A stretch of 37,859 nt of DNA from an uncultured Fretibacterium sp. GTDB taxonomy: Bacteria > Synergistota > Synergistia > Synergistales > Aminobacteriaceae. The stretch covers positions 1 through 37,859 of the forward strand of contig CALAUZ010000299.1 in the NCBI GenBank assembly GCA_937892105.1, given 5' to 3'. The notes under the pieces are model-generated. The model was not told the origin of the DNA. It did no database searches and saw nothing but the letters and a program-made list of their open reading frames with translations. Every line of letters begins with the position of its first letter. Position 1 is the stretch's first letter. The position numbers and the translations under genes were made by a program. This document shows positions 31,447 to 37,859 of this stretch, piece by piece.

Positions 31447-32423
31447 AAATTATCGTAACAGGAGGGGCAGGCTTTATCGGAAGCAACTTCATATTTCACA
31501 TGCTGAAGTCTCACCCCGAAGACAGAATAATATGCATTGACAAGCTAACATACGCCGGAAACATAAACACTCTGAAGGAAGTTATAGCTCAGGATAGAAT
31601 ATCGTTTTTCAGGCTTGACATCTGCGACCGTGAGAAGATTTACGCGCTTTTCGAGCGTGAGAAGCCCGACATTGTAGTGAACTTTGCGGCGGAGTCTCAT
31701 GTTGACCGCTCAATCGACAATCCTGGAATTTTCCTGTTCACAAACACTCTTGGGACTGGCGTATTGCTCGATGCCTGCGTGAAGTACGGTATTACGCGCT
31801 ATCATCAAGTCAGCACCGATGAAGTCTACGGGGATTTGCCGTTAGACCGCACGGATTTGTTCTTCACCGAGAATACTCCCATAAAGACCTCATCGCCCTA
31901 TTCCGCCTCGAAAGCCGGAGCCGACATGCTTGTACTCGCCTATCACAGGACGTACAATCTTCCCGTAAGCATTTCCCGTTGCTCGAACAATTATGGGCCT
32001 TACCATTTCCCCGAAAAGCTAATCCCATTGATGATAATCAACGCTCTTCACGATAAGCCCCTGCCTGTTTATGGTGAGGGTATAAACGTGAGGGATTGGC
32101 TTTATGTTGAGGATCACTGCCGCGCTATCGACATTATTATTCACGATGGTGCTTCCGTTGGGGAAATCTACAATATTGGCGGGCACAACGAAATGCGTAA
32201 CATAGACATCGTGAAGCTGATATGCCATGAGCTTGGGAAGCCTGAGAGCCTCATACATTTTGTTACGGACAGGAAGGGTCATGACCTGAGATACGCTATT
32301 GACCCCGCGAAGATATATTTGCGTTTAGGCTGGCGGCCTGAGACGAGGTTTGCTGAGGGCATAAAGAAGACTATTCGATGGTATCTTGAGAATGAAGAAT
32401 GGTGGCGGCCATTGGTGAAGTAA
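31443..32423 (+). CDS. rfbB: dTDP-glucose 4,6-dehydratase RfbB
   Basis: 326 residues, extended SDR converting dTDP-glucose to dTDP-4-keto-6-deoxyglucose. GGAGFIGSNFIF binds NAD, VSTDEVYGDLP carries the Thr-Asp-Glu catalytic set, 'YSASKAGADMLV' the YxxxK pair, and NNYGPYHFPEKLIPLMI is a strong RfbB signature. GTG 31443 overlaps the rfbC stop (GTGA). It is the last rfb gene, followed by a terminator. No glycosyltransferase gene follows in the window. Confidence 0.96.
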   Translation: MKIIVTGGAGFIGSNFIFHMLKSHPEDRIICIDKLTYAGNINTLKEVIAQDRISFFRLDICDREKIYALFEREKPDIVVNFAAESHVDRSIDNPGIFLFTNTLGTGVLLDACVKYGITRYHQVSTDEVYGDLPLDRTDLFFTENTPIKTSSPYSASKAGADMLVLAYHRTYNLPVSISRCSNNYGPYHFPEKLIPLMIINALHDKPLPVYGEGINVRDWLYVEDHCRAIDIIIHDGASVGEIYNIGGHNEMRNIDIVKLICHELGKPESLIHFVTDRKGHDLRYAIDPAKIYLRLGWRPETRFAEGIKKTIRWYLENEEWWRPLVK

Positions 32424-32454
32424 GTGTGGCTCAAAGATTGCTCTGATGATGGCT

Positions 32455-32498
32455 AATTTTCCTCCTGTTCATCGCGGAATGGGGGGAAATTTTTTTAT
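32455..32498 (+). terminator. Terminator after the rfb operon
   Basis: AATTTTCCTCC (32455-32465) pairs with GGGGGGAAATT (32481-32491) in an 11-bp stem with G-T pairs, followed by TTTTT. Its loop (TGTTCATCGCGGAAT) is unlike the loop shared by the terminators at 1135 and 25747. Confidence 0.75.
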
Positions 32499-32509
32499 CA
32501 AAACGCGCA

Positions 32510-32768
32510 AGAAGACTCCAACCTCTTTAGGTGGAAAATGAATTGCGCTAAGTTAACTGAAGTGTGCTATAATTTTCCATATTGAATAACTGGAATAACT
32601 GAAATTCCGACAACAAAATGTAGTAAGAAGTGGTACCTACGGTGCGTAGGAAACTTTGGCTTCGAGCCATAAACGCCTTTGGAGAGGTCGTAAGACGGAA
32701 ACAGAAATGTTGCAACGCTGACCTCGTAGAATTAGGAAGCTGCCATTTCTGCAAGTGGCGGTAGTTCA
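32510..32768 (+). mobile_element. Short IS200/IS605-like element without transposase genes
   Basis: About 260 nt. The left-end hairpin TCCA(A)CCT-CTTT-AGGTGGA is at 32517-32535. The right-end hairpin AGCTGCCA ... TGGCGGT (about 32738-32762) is followed by AGTTCAT, a terminus typical of IS605-group right ends. Between them is a TATAAT (32569-32574) and the tail of a tnpB frame. TnpA and nearly all of TnpB are gone. The retained segment is the part that in active elements gives rise to the TnpB guide RNA (omega/reRNA). Exact ends are inferred. Confidence 0.55.
32627..32764 (+). pseudogene. tnpB 3'-terminal remnant
   Basis: A frame open from 32627 reads EVVPTVRRKLWLRA then INAFGEVVRRKQKCCNADLV and ELGSCHFCKWR with TAG at 32762-32764. 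'INA[C/F]GEVVRR ... LVE(L/A)GS' is the usual tail of IS605-family TnpB proteins, where 'NACGEDVRP ... EAGS' precedes the stop near the right end. No RuvC or zinc-ribbon residues remain. Confidence 0.65.
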
Positions 32769-32773
32769 TGCAG

Positions 32774-32802
32774 GTATAATTACTCTCATAATCAGCAGGG
32801 AG
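32774..32802 (+). promoter_or_regulatory. -10 box and ribosome site of the helicase-nuclease gene
   Basis: TATAAT (32774-32779) is a perfect -10 box placed right after the IS605-like right end; no clear -35 is seen unless inside the element. CAGGGAG (32796-32802) is the ribosome site, 8 nt from TTG 32811. The GTG 32802 overlaps it and is unlikely to be the start. Confidence 0.55.
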
Positions 32803-32810
32803 TGAAATAC

Positions 32811-35800
32811 TTGACCGGAGAAGAGAAACAGCAGGTACAGAATTTAATCAACGCCAGAACGAAATTACTGACCGAAAAGACATTACGACAGGACGAACAG
32901 ATACGCGCGCTCAATAACAGGATAATCACGCTCAACGCAGAAATTCAGGAACGGGACACGGAGATTGACGGCCTCAAAACCCAGCTCGAACAGTCGCAGG
33001 AGCAGAACCGAAAACTCCTCGCACTTGTTCAGACAGGCCCCGCAAAACCTGAACCCATAATCCCAGAACAAAAACAGAAGCCCAATTACCTGTTATCACT
33101 CCTGCGCCAGCATTTCGGGTTTGACGCTTTCAGGCCGGGACAAGAAGAGATAACCGACGCTTTACTGTCTGGACGCGATGTCTTCTGCTCAATGCCTGAT
33201 GGTTACGGCAGGAGCATTTGCTGGAGGCTTCCCGCACTGTTGATGCCTGGAATTACACTCGCAGTTACTCCAGAGGACGCTGAAACGGTGAAGGACGATG
33301 TACATTCGGAGACTTTGACGGCCTCGCTCACTCCCTCAAAGAGGCGCGAAGTTCTCCGCAAGGCAAGGAACGGAACATGCAAGATACTCTACGCAACAAT
33401 GGCACAGCTCCAGGAACCCGACACACTAAACGCCCTCAAAAAAGCCGAACTCTCAATGACCGCCATAATCTCGCGATGGGGAACTCAACATGGCCTCGAA
33501 AACTGGAGAGCCTTCATGTCGTCCATCACTCCGAGACGCGTAACTACAGGGATATTTGCGGACGCAACAAGTCCGGCACTGAGGCAGGAGTTAATGAAGC
33601 TGACAGACCTTCACTCACCCCTGAAGATAGCAACTGGTTTCATAAGGCAAGATGAAGTTTTCACGTTAATTCGGACGGAGAACAAACCCGCAACATTACA
33701 CGAGATTATTGCGCAGAAGAAGGATATTCCTGGCGTTATATACTGCTCGACACCAGAAGAATGCTGGAAGGTTCGCGAATCATTGCAGGATATTGAGGAC
33801 TTTGACGAGAGGATTACGGTAATACCTGCGCTGCTTTACAGGGACATTCTCAGAAAGAACGCTAGATTTACGGTACATTACAATGTTCCCGGCACTCCCG
33901 GAGATTTCACACAGCAGGTGAACGCGGCAATGCATGACGGCTCAAAGTCTGAGAGCATAATCCTTTATTCCCGCAGCGAGCTTAGGAACGCTGACCGTTC
34001 GTCAATATCTTTATGCGAGGCAAAGAACCCTAAAGATTTCATGATGTCATATTTGGGTGAGGACGATAAATTTTCTGGTCTTATCGCAAAGCCTGATGAT
34101 GAACAGCAGGGCAACACTAAGATTTCGCCCGATGATGTCTCGGACTTCGATTTCGGGAACGCAAACGAAGCTCAGAAGGAAGCAATAACCTCTACAAACG
34201 GCCCGCTCCTGATAATTGCCGGGCCTGGAACAGGAAAGACATTTACTCTTGTACAGCGTACAGTGTTCATGATACAGAAGAAGCGCATAAATCCCGCAAA
34301 CATAATGCTTGCTACCTTCACCGACAAGGCAGCCGGAGAGCTGATCACCAGAATAACCGAAGAATTATCCATGCGGAATATTACGGCTGATACCGGCTCA
34401 ATGTATTCTGGAACGTTCCATGTGATATGTGAGCGGATATTGAAGGAGTATGCGGATTTTACGGGGCGGAAAAAGAACTTCAGGATACTTGATGAGTTTG
34501 ACCAGGCGTATATGATAATGCAGAACATAAAGCGTTTCACGGATATTGCCGGAATTTCGTCGGCCCTGAAGACTCTGGGGAAATGGGCAAATTCCTGCGA
34601 ACTCAGGGACTACATCAACGCTCTTTCGGAGGAACTTGCTGACCCTGAAGAATTATTGCGCGACACTAACCCCGCTGTAAAAGCGTTAGGCCATGCGATG
34701 AAGATACATGATGAGATACTTGCGGAGAGTAATTCGCTGAGTTATTCGGCAATGCTTGTTGAGACGTATAAGCTGCTCAGGGATAATCCAGAAATTCTCG
34801 ATGACTTGCAGGCAAAAATCAAATACATCATGGTAGACGAGTACCAGGACACAAATTACGTTCAGGAACAACTGGCTTTCATCATTGCGGGTGAAAACAG
34901 GAATATATGCGCTGCCGGTGATGATGACCAGAGCATATACCGTTTCAGGGGAGCTGCGGTTAGGAACATTCTGGAATTTCCAGGACGTTTCGGTAAGAAT
35001 GAATGCCGGATAGTGAGGCTTATGCTGAACTACAGATCCAGACCGGGCATAATAGATTTCTTCACCGGGTGGATAAACAATACGGGAAAATTCTTTGCGT
35101 GGGACGACTTCAGGCACGCCAAGAAGCTGGAAGCGTACAGAGCTTCGGGCGAAACACCTTCAGTCATGAGGCTTGCTGGTCTGAACGATACGGTTGAATG
35201 GCACGAGAAGATACTTCACTTCATCGAGGCACTAAAGAGGTCTGGAAAGCTCACGGATTACAGCCAGATAGCGTTTCTGTTCAGATCCGTTAAGTCTGCG
35301 GACGCTAAGGCGTTATCGCAGTACCTTGAGGAACATAACATAAGCGTATATTCCCCGCGTTCAAACATGTTTTTCCAGCGAGGTGAAGTGCAGTTTGCTT
35401 TAGGGTGTTTAATCTCAATGTTCCCTGAATATCTGAAGCTGCTTACTTCCGGAGGCTTCATCTTTCAGGGCAGAGAACCAGGTTACATAATGTATTACAA
35501 GGGCTGTTTACAGAACGTGAAGAAGTACATCGACAAACCGTCATATTCTGCCCTCAAAAAATGGCTGGTTAAGAAGCGTGAGGCTCACAAGAATTTGCAG
35601 GGTTATGCCGGCTGTACATTCTCCGACATTTTATACGAACTGTTTGCGTTTCTGCCGTTCAACCACGCTCTTGACGCAGACATCAACGGGACAGTAAAAG
35701 ACATAAGGCCTGCCCGTAATTTGTCTCGTCTTGTGCAGGTGATAAGGAAGTTTGAACACAGCTACAACATCAGCAACCTTCACGCTAAGTACATGAATAA

Positions 35801-37022
35801 CCAGTTCCAGATGATGATGAATATATACCTGCGTTTCATGGTTGATGATGGAATGGACGAGTACGAGGGCGAAAACGGCGGTACACCTGCGGGACATGTA
35901 GCATTCATGACGGTACATCAGGCGAAGGGTATGGAGTTCCCGATAGTATTTGCGGACTCATTATGGGCACAGCCTTCCGCGAACATCAACAACGACCGTA
36001 ACAATGAGCTTATGCGGGACATTTCAAGGAAGTACTACAGGAGGCCGGAATTTGAGCCTTCAGACAGGATAAAGTATTTTGATTTCTGGAGGCTTTACTA
36101 CACGGCGTTTTCGAGGGCACAGGATATGCTTGTACTGACGTGCAGGGAGAACAGGAGTACTCCTAGTGAATATTTTGAGGCGGCATATAACAGTCTTGAT
36201 GATGCTGACGAGACATTGAGGCTTTCGGAACTTGATATTACCCCAGCGAAAGGTTCCGGCCTGCGTAACACGTATTCATTCACATCGGACATACTGACAT
36301 ACGAGATATGCCCAATGCAGTACAAGTTTTTCCGCGAACTTGAATTTATGCCCGGACGTTCACAGGCAACGTTTATGGGAACGCTGGTTCATGCGGTTCT
36401 TGAGGATATACACAGGGCTGTAATAAACCATGAGGAGAGCAGGATAACGGAGCAGAACATAACATCATGGTTTGAGGCTGAATACGAACATTTATCGCGC
36501 AATCAGCAGTCGTGGCTGTCGAAATCGGCGAGGGATACAGCGTTAGGGCAGGTAATGCGTTATGTACAGCGTCAGGGCAGCGACTGGTCATCAATACGCA
36601 AGTCGGAATATGAAGTTAAGGCTGTGCGCGGAAACTATATACTTGAAGGAAGGATAGACTTAATCTCGATACGTGATGGGGAGACGGAGATAATAGACTT
36701 CAAATCCGGGCCGAAACCCAACATCAACATTAACAGGGACAGGGAACGCCTTGAAGTATACCGGCGACAGGTGTTTGCATACGCATGGTTAGTTGAGCAT
36801 TCATCTGGGCTTAGGGTGAACAGAATGAAGATATACTATACAGGCGATACATCGGGAAGCCCTGAGATACTATATCAATATGATACTGACGAAGCGGAAA
36901 GGATAATGCAGGGGTTTGACGACACAGTAGGCAGGATAATGCGCAAAGATTTTGAACATCAAGCCCCCGACATGGAACTTTGCAAAGAATGCGTATTCAG
37001 ACATTATTGCGGAAGAGAATAA
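32811..37022 (+). CDS. Giant fusion: coiled coil + inactive RecQ-like module + UvrD-type helicase + AddB/Cas4-like Fe-S nuclease
   Basis: 1403 residues from TTG 32811. Residues about 20-70 form a coiled coil. About 90-400 resemble RecQ (LRQHFGFDAFRPGQEEITDA), but Walker A is GYGRS (131-135), DEAH is missing before ISRWG and the motif VI region reads QQVNAAMHDG, so this module should not hydrolyse ATP. Next comes a full SF1A helicase: Walker A GPGTGKT (471-477), VDEYQD (675-680), GDDDQSIYRFRG (near 703), MTVHQAKGMEFP and YYTAFSRAQD (near 1098). The C-terminus has GTLVHAVLED, GRIDLI and DFKSG (Asp1296, Lys1298), QVFAY, and four cysteines (Cys1167, then Cys1391-x2-Cys1394-x5-Cys1400), the AddB/Cas4 iron-sulfur pattern. 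Helicase-nuclease DNA-end processing or phage defence is inferred. It appears to be transcribed alone. Confidence 0.88.
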   Translation: MTGEEKQQVQNLINARTKLLTEKTLRQDEQIRALNNRIITLNAEIQERDTEIDGLKTQLEQSQEQNRKLLALVQTGPAKPEPIIPEQKQKPNYLLSLLRQHFGFDAFRPGQEEITDALLSGRDVFCSMPDGYGRSICWRLPALLMPGITLAVTPEDAETVKDDVHSETLTASLTPSKRREVLRKARNGTCKILYATMAQLQEPDTLNALKKAELSMTAIISRWGTQHGLENWRAFMSSITPRRVTTGIFADATSPALRQELMKLTDLHSPLKIATGFIRQDEVFTLIRTENKPATLHEIIAQKKDIPGVIYCSTPEECWKVRESLQDIEDFDERITVIPALLYRDILRKNARFTVHYNVPGTPGDFTQQVNAAMHDGSKSESIILYSRSELRNADRSSISLCEAKNPKDFMMSYLGEDDKFSGLIAKPDDEQQGNTKISPDDVSDFDFGNANEAQKEAITSTNGPLLIIAGPGTGKTFTLVQRTVFMIQKKRINPANIMLATFTDKAAGELITRITEELSMRNITADTGSMYSGTFHVICERILKEYADFTGRKKNFRILDEFDQAYMIMQNIKRFTDIAGISSALKTLGKWANSCELRDYINALSEELADPEELLRDTNPAVKALGHAMKIHDEILAESNSLSYSAMLVETYKLLRDNPEILDDLQAKIKYIMVDEYQDTNYVQEQLAFIIAGENRNICAAGDDDQSIYRFRGAAVRNILEFPGRFGKNECRIVRLMLNYRSRPGIIDFFTGWINNTGKFFAWDDFRHAKKLEAYRASGETPSVMRLAGLNDTVEWHEKILHFIEALKRSGKLTDYSQIAFLFRSVKSADAKALSQYLEEHNISVYSPRSNMFFQRGEVQFALGCLISMFPEYLKLLTSGGFIFQGREPGYIMYYKGCLQNVKKYIDKPSYSALKKWLVKKREAHKNLQGYAGCTFSDILYELFAFLPFNHALDADINGTVKDIRPARNLSRLVQVIRKFEHSYNISNLHAKYMNNQFQMMMNIYLRFMVDDGMDEYEGENGGTPAGHVAFMTVHQAKGMEFPIVFADSLWAQPSANINNDRNNELMRDISRKYYRRPEFEPSDRIKYFDFWRLYYTAFSRAQDMLVLTCRENRSTPSEYFEAAYNSLDDADETLRLSELDITPAKGSGLRNTYSFTSDILTYEICPMQYKFFRELEFMPGRSQATFMGTLVHAVLEDIHRAVINHEESRITEQNITSWFEAEYEHLSRNQQSWLSKSARDTALGQVMRYVQRQGSDWSSIRKSEYEVKAVRGNYILEGRIDLISIRDGETEIIDFKSGPKPNININRDRERLEVYRRQVFAYAWLVEHSSGLRVNRMKIYYTGDTSGSPEILYQYDTDEAERIMQGFDDTVGRIMRKDFEHQAPDMELCKECVFRHYCGRE

Positions 37023-37031
37023 TTACTGTTA

Positions 37032-37661
37032 TTACTGAGAGTAAACTTCCTTCCTGAAATTCAGAGTGAAATCGTATATTGCGCCGGTATTCCTGTACAA
37101 TGCCGAAGTTGCACCCTGATAACGCACCTGCATAAGTGTATCAGACGATAAGACTTTGACGTTCAGCAATACTTTTTTGTCGCCGCTTCCGACTTCAAGC
37201 CTCCAGCTGTCTTTTCCCTGATGTTCCATTGTTGCTAGTTCCGAATTGAAATCGAGGTCAAGCGATACGGTTTTCCCACCATTAAGGCTGTAATACGTAT
37301 CCCCGCTGGTATACGTTCCGAACCAACTCTGATTGCTGGTAACGAGTGAAGTACCTACGCTGCCTTTAATGTCAGTACTCTCGAAATCGAGCCTTGCGGA
37401 ATACAGCCTGAAACTGAAAGCAGAATTTGCAGTATCGAAAGTATAAGCATCATTAAGCGCGTGCCATCTTCCCTCAAGGAAAGTTTCCATGTTATAAGTA
37501 TCGGGGTAATCATTTGGCAGCCCCTGAGACTGTGTATCGCCGCTGTTTTCGCTGTCAGGACTGTCCATGCTTCCGCCTCCGCCTCCGCAGCCTGAAGCCA
37601 TAAAAACGCATAACGCCATCACGAAAAGCATACTCCATGTCTGAAATCTGCGCATAATCAT
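37032..37661 (-). CDS. Secreted lipoprotein of unknown function
   Basis: 209 residues. Signal peptide with lipobox 'FMASGC' (Cys25) followed by GGGGGS, a flexible linker rich in Ser/Asp/Gly, then a beta-rich domain (SFRLYSARLDFESTDIKG, WFGTYTSGDTYYSL, VSLDLDFNSELATMEHQG). It is likely anchored to the outer or inner membrane. ATG 37661 follows AAAGGA at 8 nt. The globular part resembles small lipocalin-like or META-like stress lipoproteins only in size; I see no defining motif. It is convergent with the helicase-nuclease gene, with 9 nt between stops, and has its own promoter. Confidence 0.8.
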   Translation of the reverse strand: MIMRRFQTWSMLFVMALCVFMASGCGGGGGSMDSPDSENSGDTQSQGLPNDYPDTYNMETFLEGRWHALNDAYTFDTANSAFSFRLYSARLDFESTDIKGSVGTSLVTSNQSWFGTYTSGDTYYSLNGGKTVSLDLDFNSELATMEHQGKDSWRLEVGSGDKKVLLNVKVLSSDTLMQVRYQGATSALYRNTGAIYDFTLNFRKEVYSQ

Positions 37662-37701
37662 CTACTCGTCCTTTCATGATTTATGTATTATGAACATAGG
37701 T

Positions 37702-37729
37702 ATTATAGCAGAGTATTTTGCGGTGTCAT
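37702..37729 (-). promoter_or_regulatory. Promoter of the lipoprotein gene
   Basis: Minus strand: -35 ATGACA (complement of 37724-37729), 16-nt spacer, -10 TATAAT (complement of 37702-37707), about 40 nt before the start codon. Confidence 0.65.
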
Positions 37730-37773
37730 TAAGATGGGAAACGAACAACGTGCAATGGAGGAACAATTAGGAC

Positions 37774-37812
37774 AAAAATAAAGCCTCAGAGTTCATATTT
37801 ACCCCTGAAGCT
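37774..37812 (-). terminator. Terminator of the tRNA-Gly transcript
   Basis: Minus strand: AGCTTCAG pairs with CTGAGGCT (with one G-T), loop of about 15 nt, followed by TTATTTTT. It lies 14 nt past the tRNA 3' end, between the tRNA and the lipoprotein promoter. Confidence 0.75.
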
Positions 37813-37826
37813 GTCATATTCGTCAT

Positions 37827-37859
37827 TGGAGCGGAAGACGGGATTTGAACCCGCGACCC
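37827..37859 (-). tRNA. tRNA-Gly, 3' part (cut by window edge)
   Basis: On the minus strand the sequence gives the end of the variable loop (GGGTC), T-arm GCGGG-TTCAAAT-CCCGT, 3' acceptor CTTCCGC, discriminator T and an encoded CCA. Discriminator T (U73) with a GCGGAAG-type acceptor is typical of bacterial tRNA-Gly (GCC). The anticodon itself is outside the window. Confidence 0.8.

Noticed and set aside
1..37859. CRISPR arrays, rRNA genes, origin of replication, intact integrase or transposase
   Set aside because: No regularly spaced repeats, rRNA signatures, DnaA-box clusters or intact recombinase frames were seen on either strand.

Overview
The window looks like a chromosomal segment of an anaerobic, diderm-type gut or rumen bacterium. 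Genes are tightly packed with strong Shine-Dalgarno sites (AGGAGG-type) and frequent TTG or GTG starts. Signal peptides and lipoproteins are present, and there is an rfb (dTDP-rhamnose) cluster. The remains of amino-acid-type binding proteins and ankyrin genes make me think tentatively of Synergistota, but nothing here proves the phylum.

Layout. 0-1.2 kb: the 3' part of a PMCA-type Ca2+ P-type ATPase. 1.2-1.9 kb: decayed amino-acid-type binding-protein genes on the minus strand. 2.0-4.75 kb: an AT-richer three-frame cassette, namely a membrane protein, a coiled-coil membrane protein (in the same frame, separated only by a TAA) and a secreted Sel1/LprI-like/SH3 protein. 4.8-9.25 kb: a GH57/DUF3536 glycosidase, a flavin-reductase-like protein and a GGDEF membrane protein. 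9.3-10.03 kb: a decayed lipoprotein and the 3' half of a tRNA-Leu, probably an old integration boundary.

10.1-29.0 kb is a large ketose/polyol utilisation region. One block encodes a D-tagatose/D-psicose 3-epimerase family protein, a tagatose-kinase-like PfkB kinase, a ribose-type ABC transporter (ATPase, permease, binding protein), a zinc polyol dehydrogenase and the two subunits of tagatose-bisphosphate aldolase (GatZ/KbaZ and GatY/KbaY). A minus-strand ROK regulator then faces a second block through overlapping divergent promoters. That block encodes an SDR oxidoreductase, a second complete ribose-type ABC transporter, a small unknown protein, a second zinc dehydrogenase and a long-chain mannitol-dehydrogenase-family enzyme. 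Together they can import polyols or rare ketoses, oxidise or epimerise them to a common ketose such as tagatose, phosphorylate it and cleave the bisphosphate to triose phosphates. A kinase for the second phosphate is not in the window. Decayed pieces lie in this region: a second ROK tail, an ankyrin pseudogene and a tnpB-containing element sitting between a ribosome site and a start codon.

29.1-32.4 kb: rfbA-rfbD-rfbC-rfbB for dTDP-L-rhamnose. 32.5-32.77 kb: a short IS200/IS605-like element carrying only the tail of tnpB. 32.8-37.0 kb: a 1403-residue protein combining a coiled coil, a RecQ-like helicase module that has lost its catalytic motifs, an intact UvrD-type SF1 helicase and an AddB/Cas4-type Fe-S nuclease. 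The window ends with a minus-strand lipoprotein gene and the 3' end of a tRNA-Gly. The nuclease-helicase fusion, the tnpB-less elements and the rare-ketose region are the items most worth following up.
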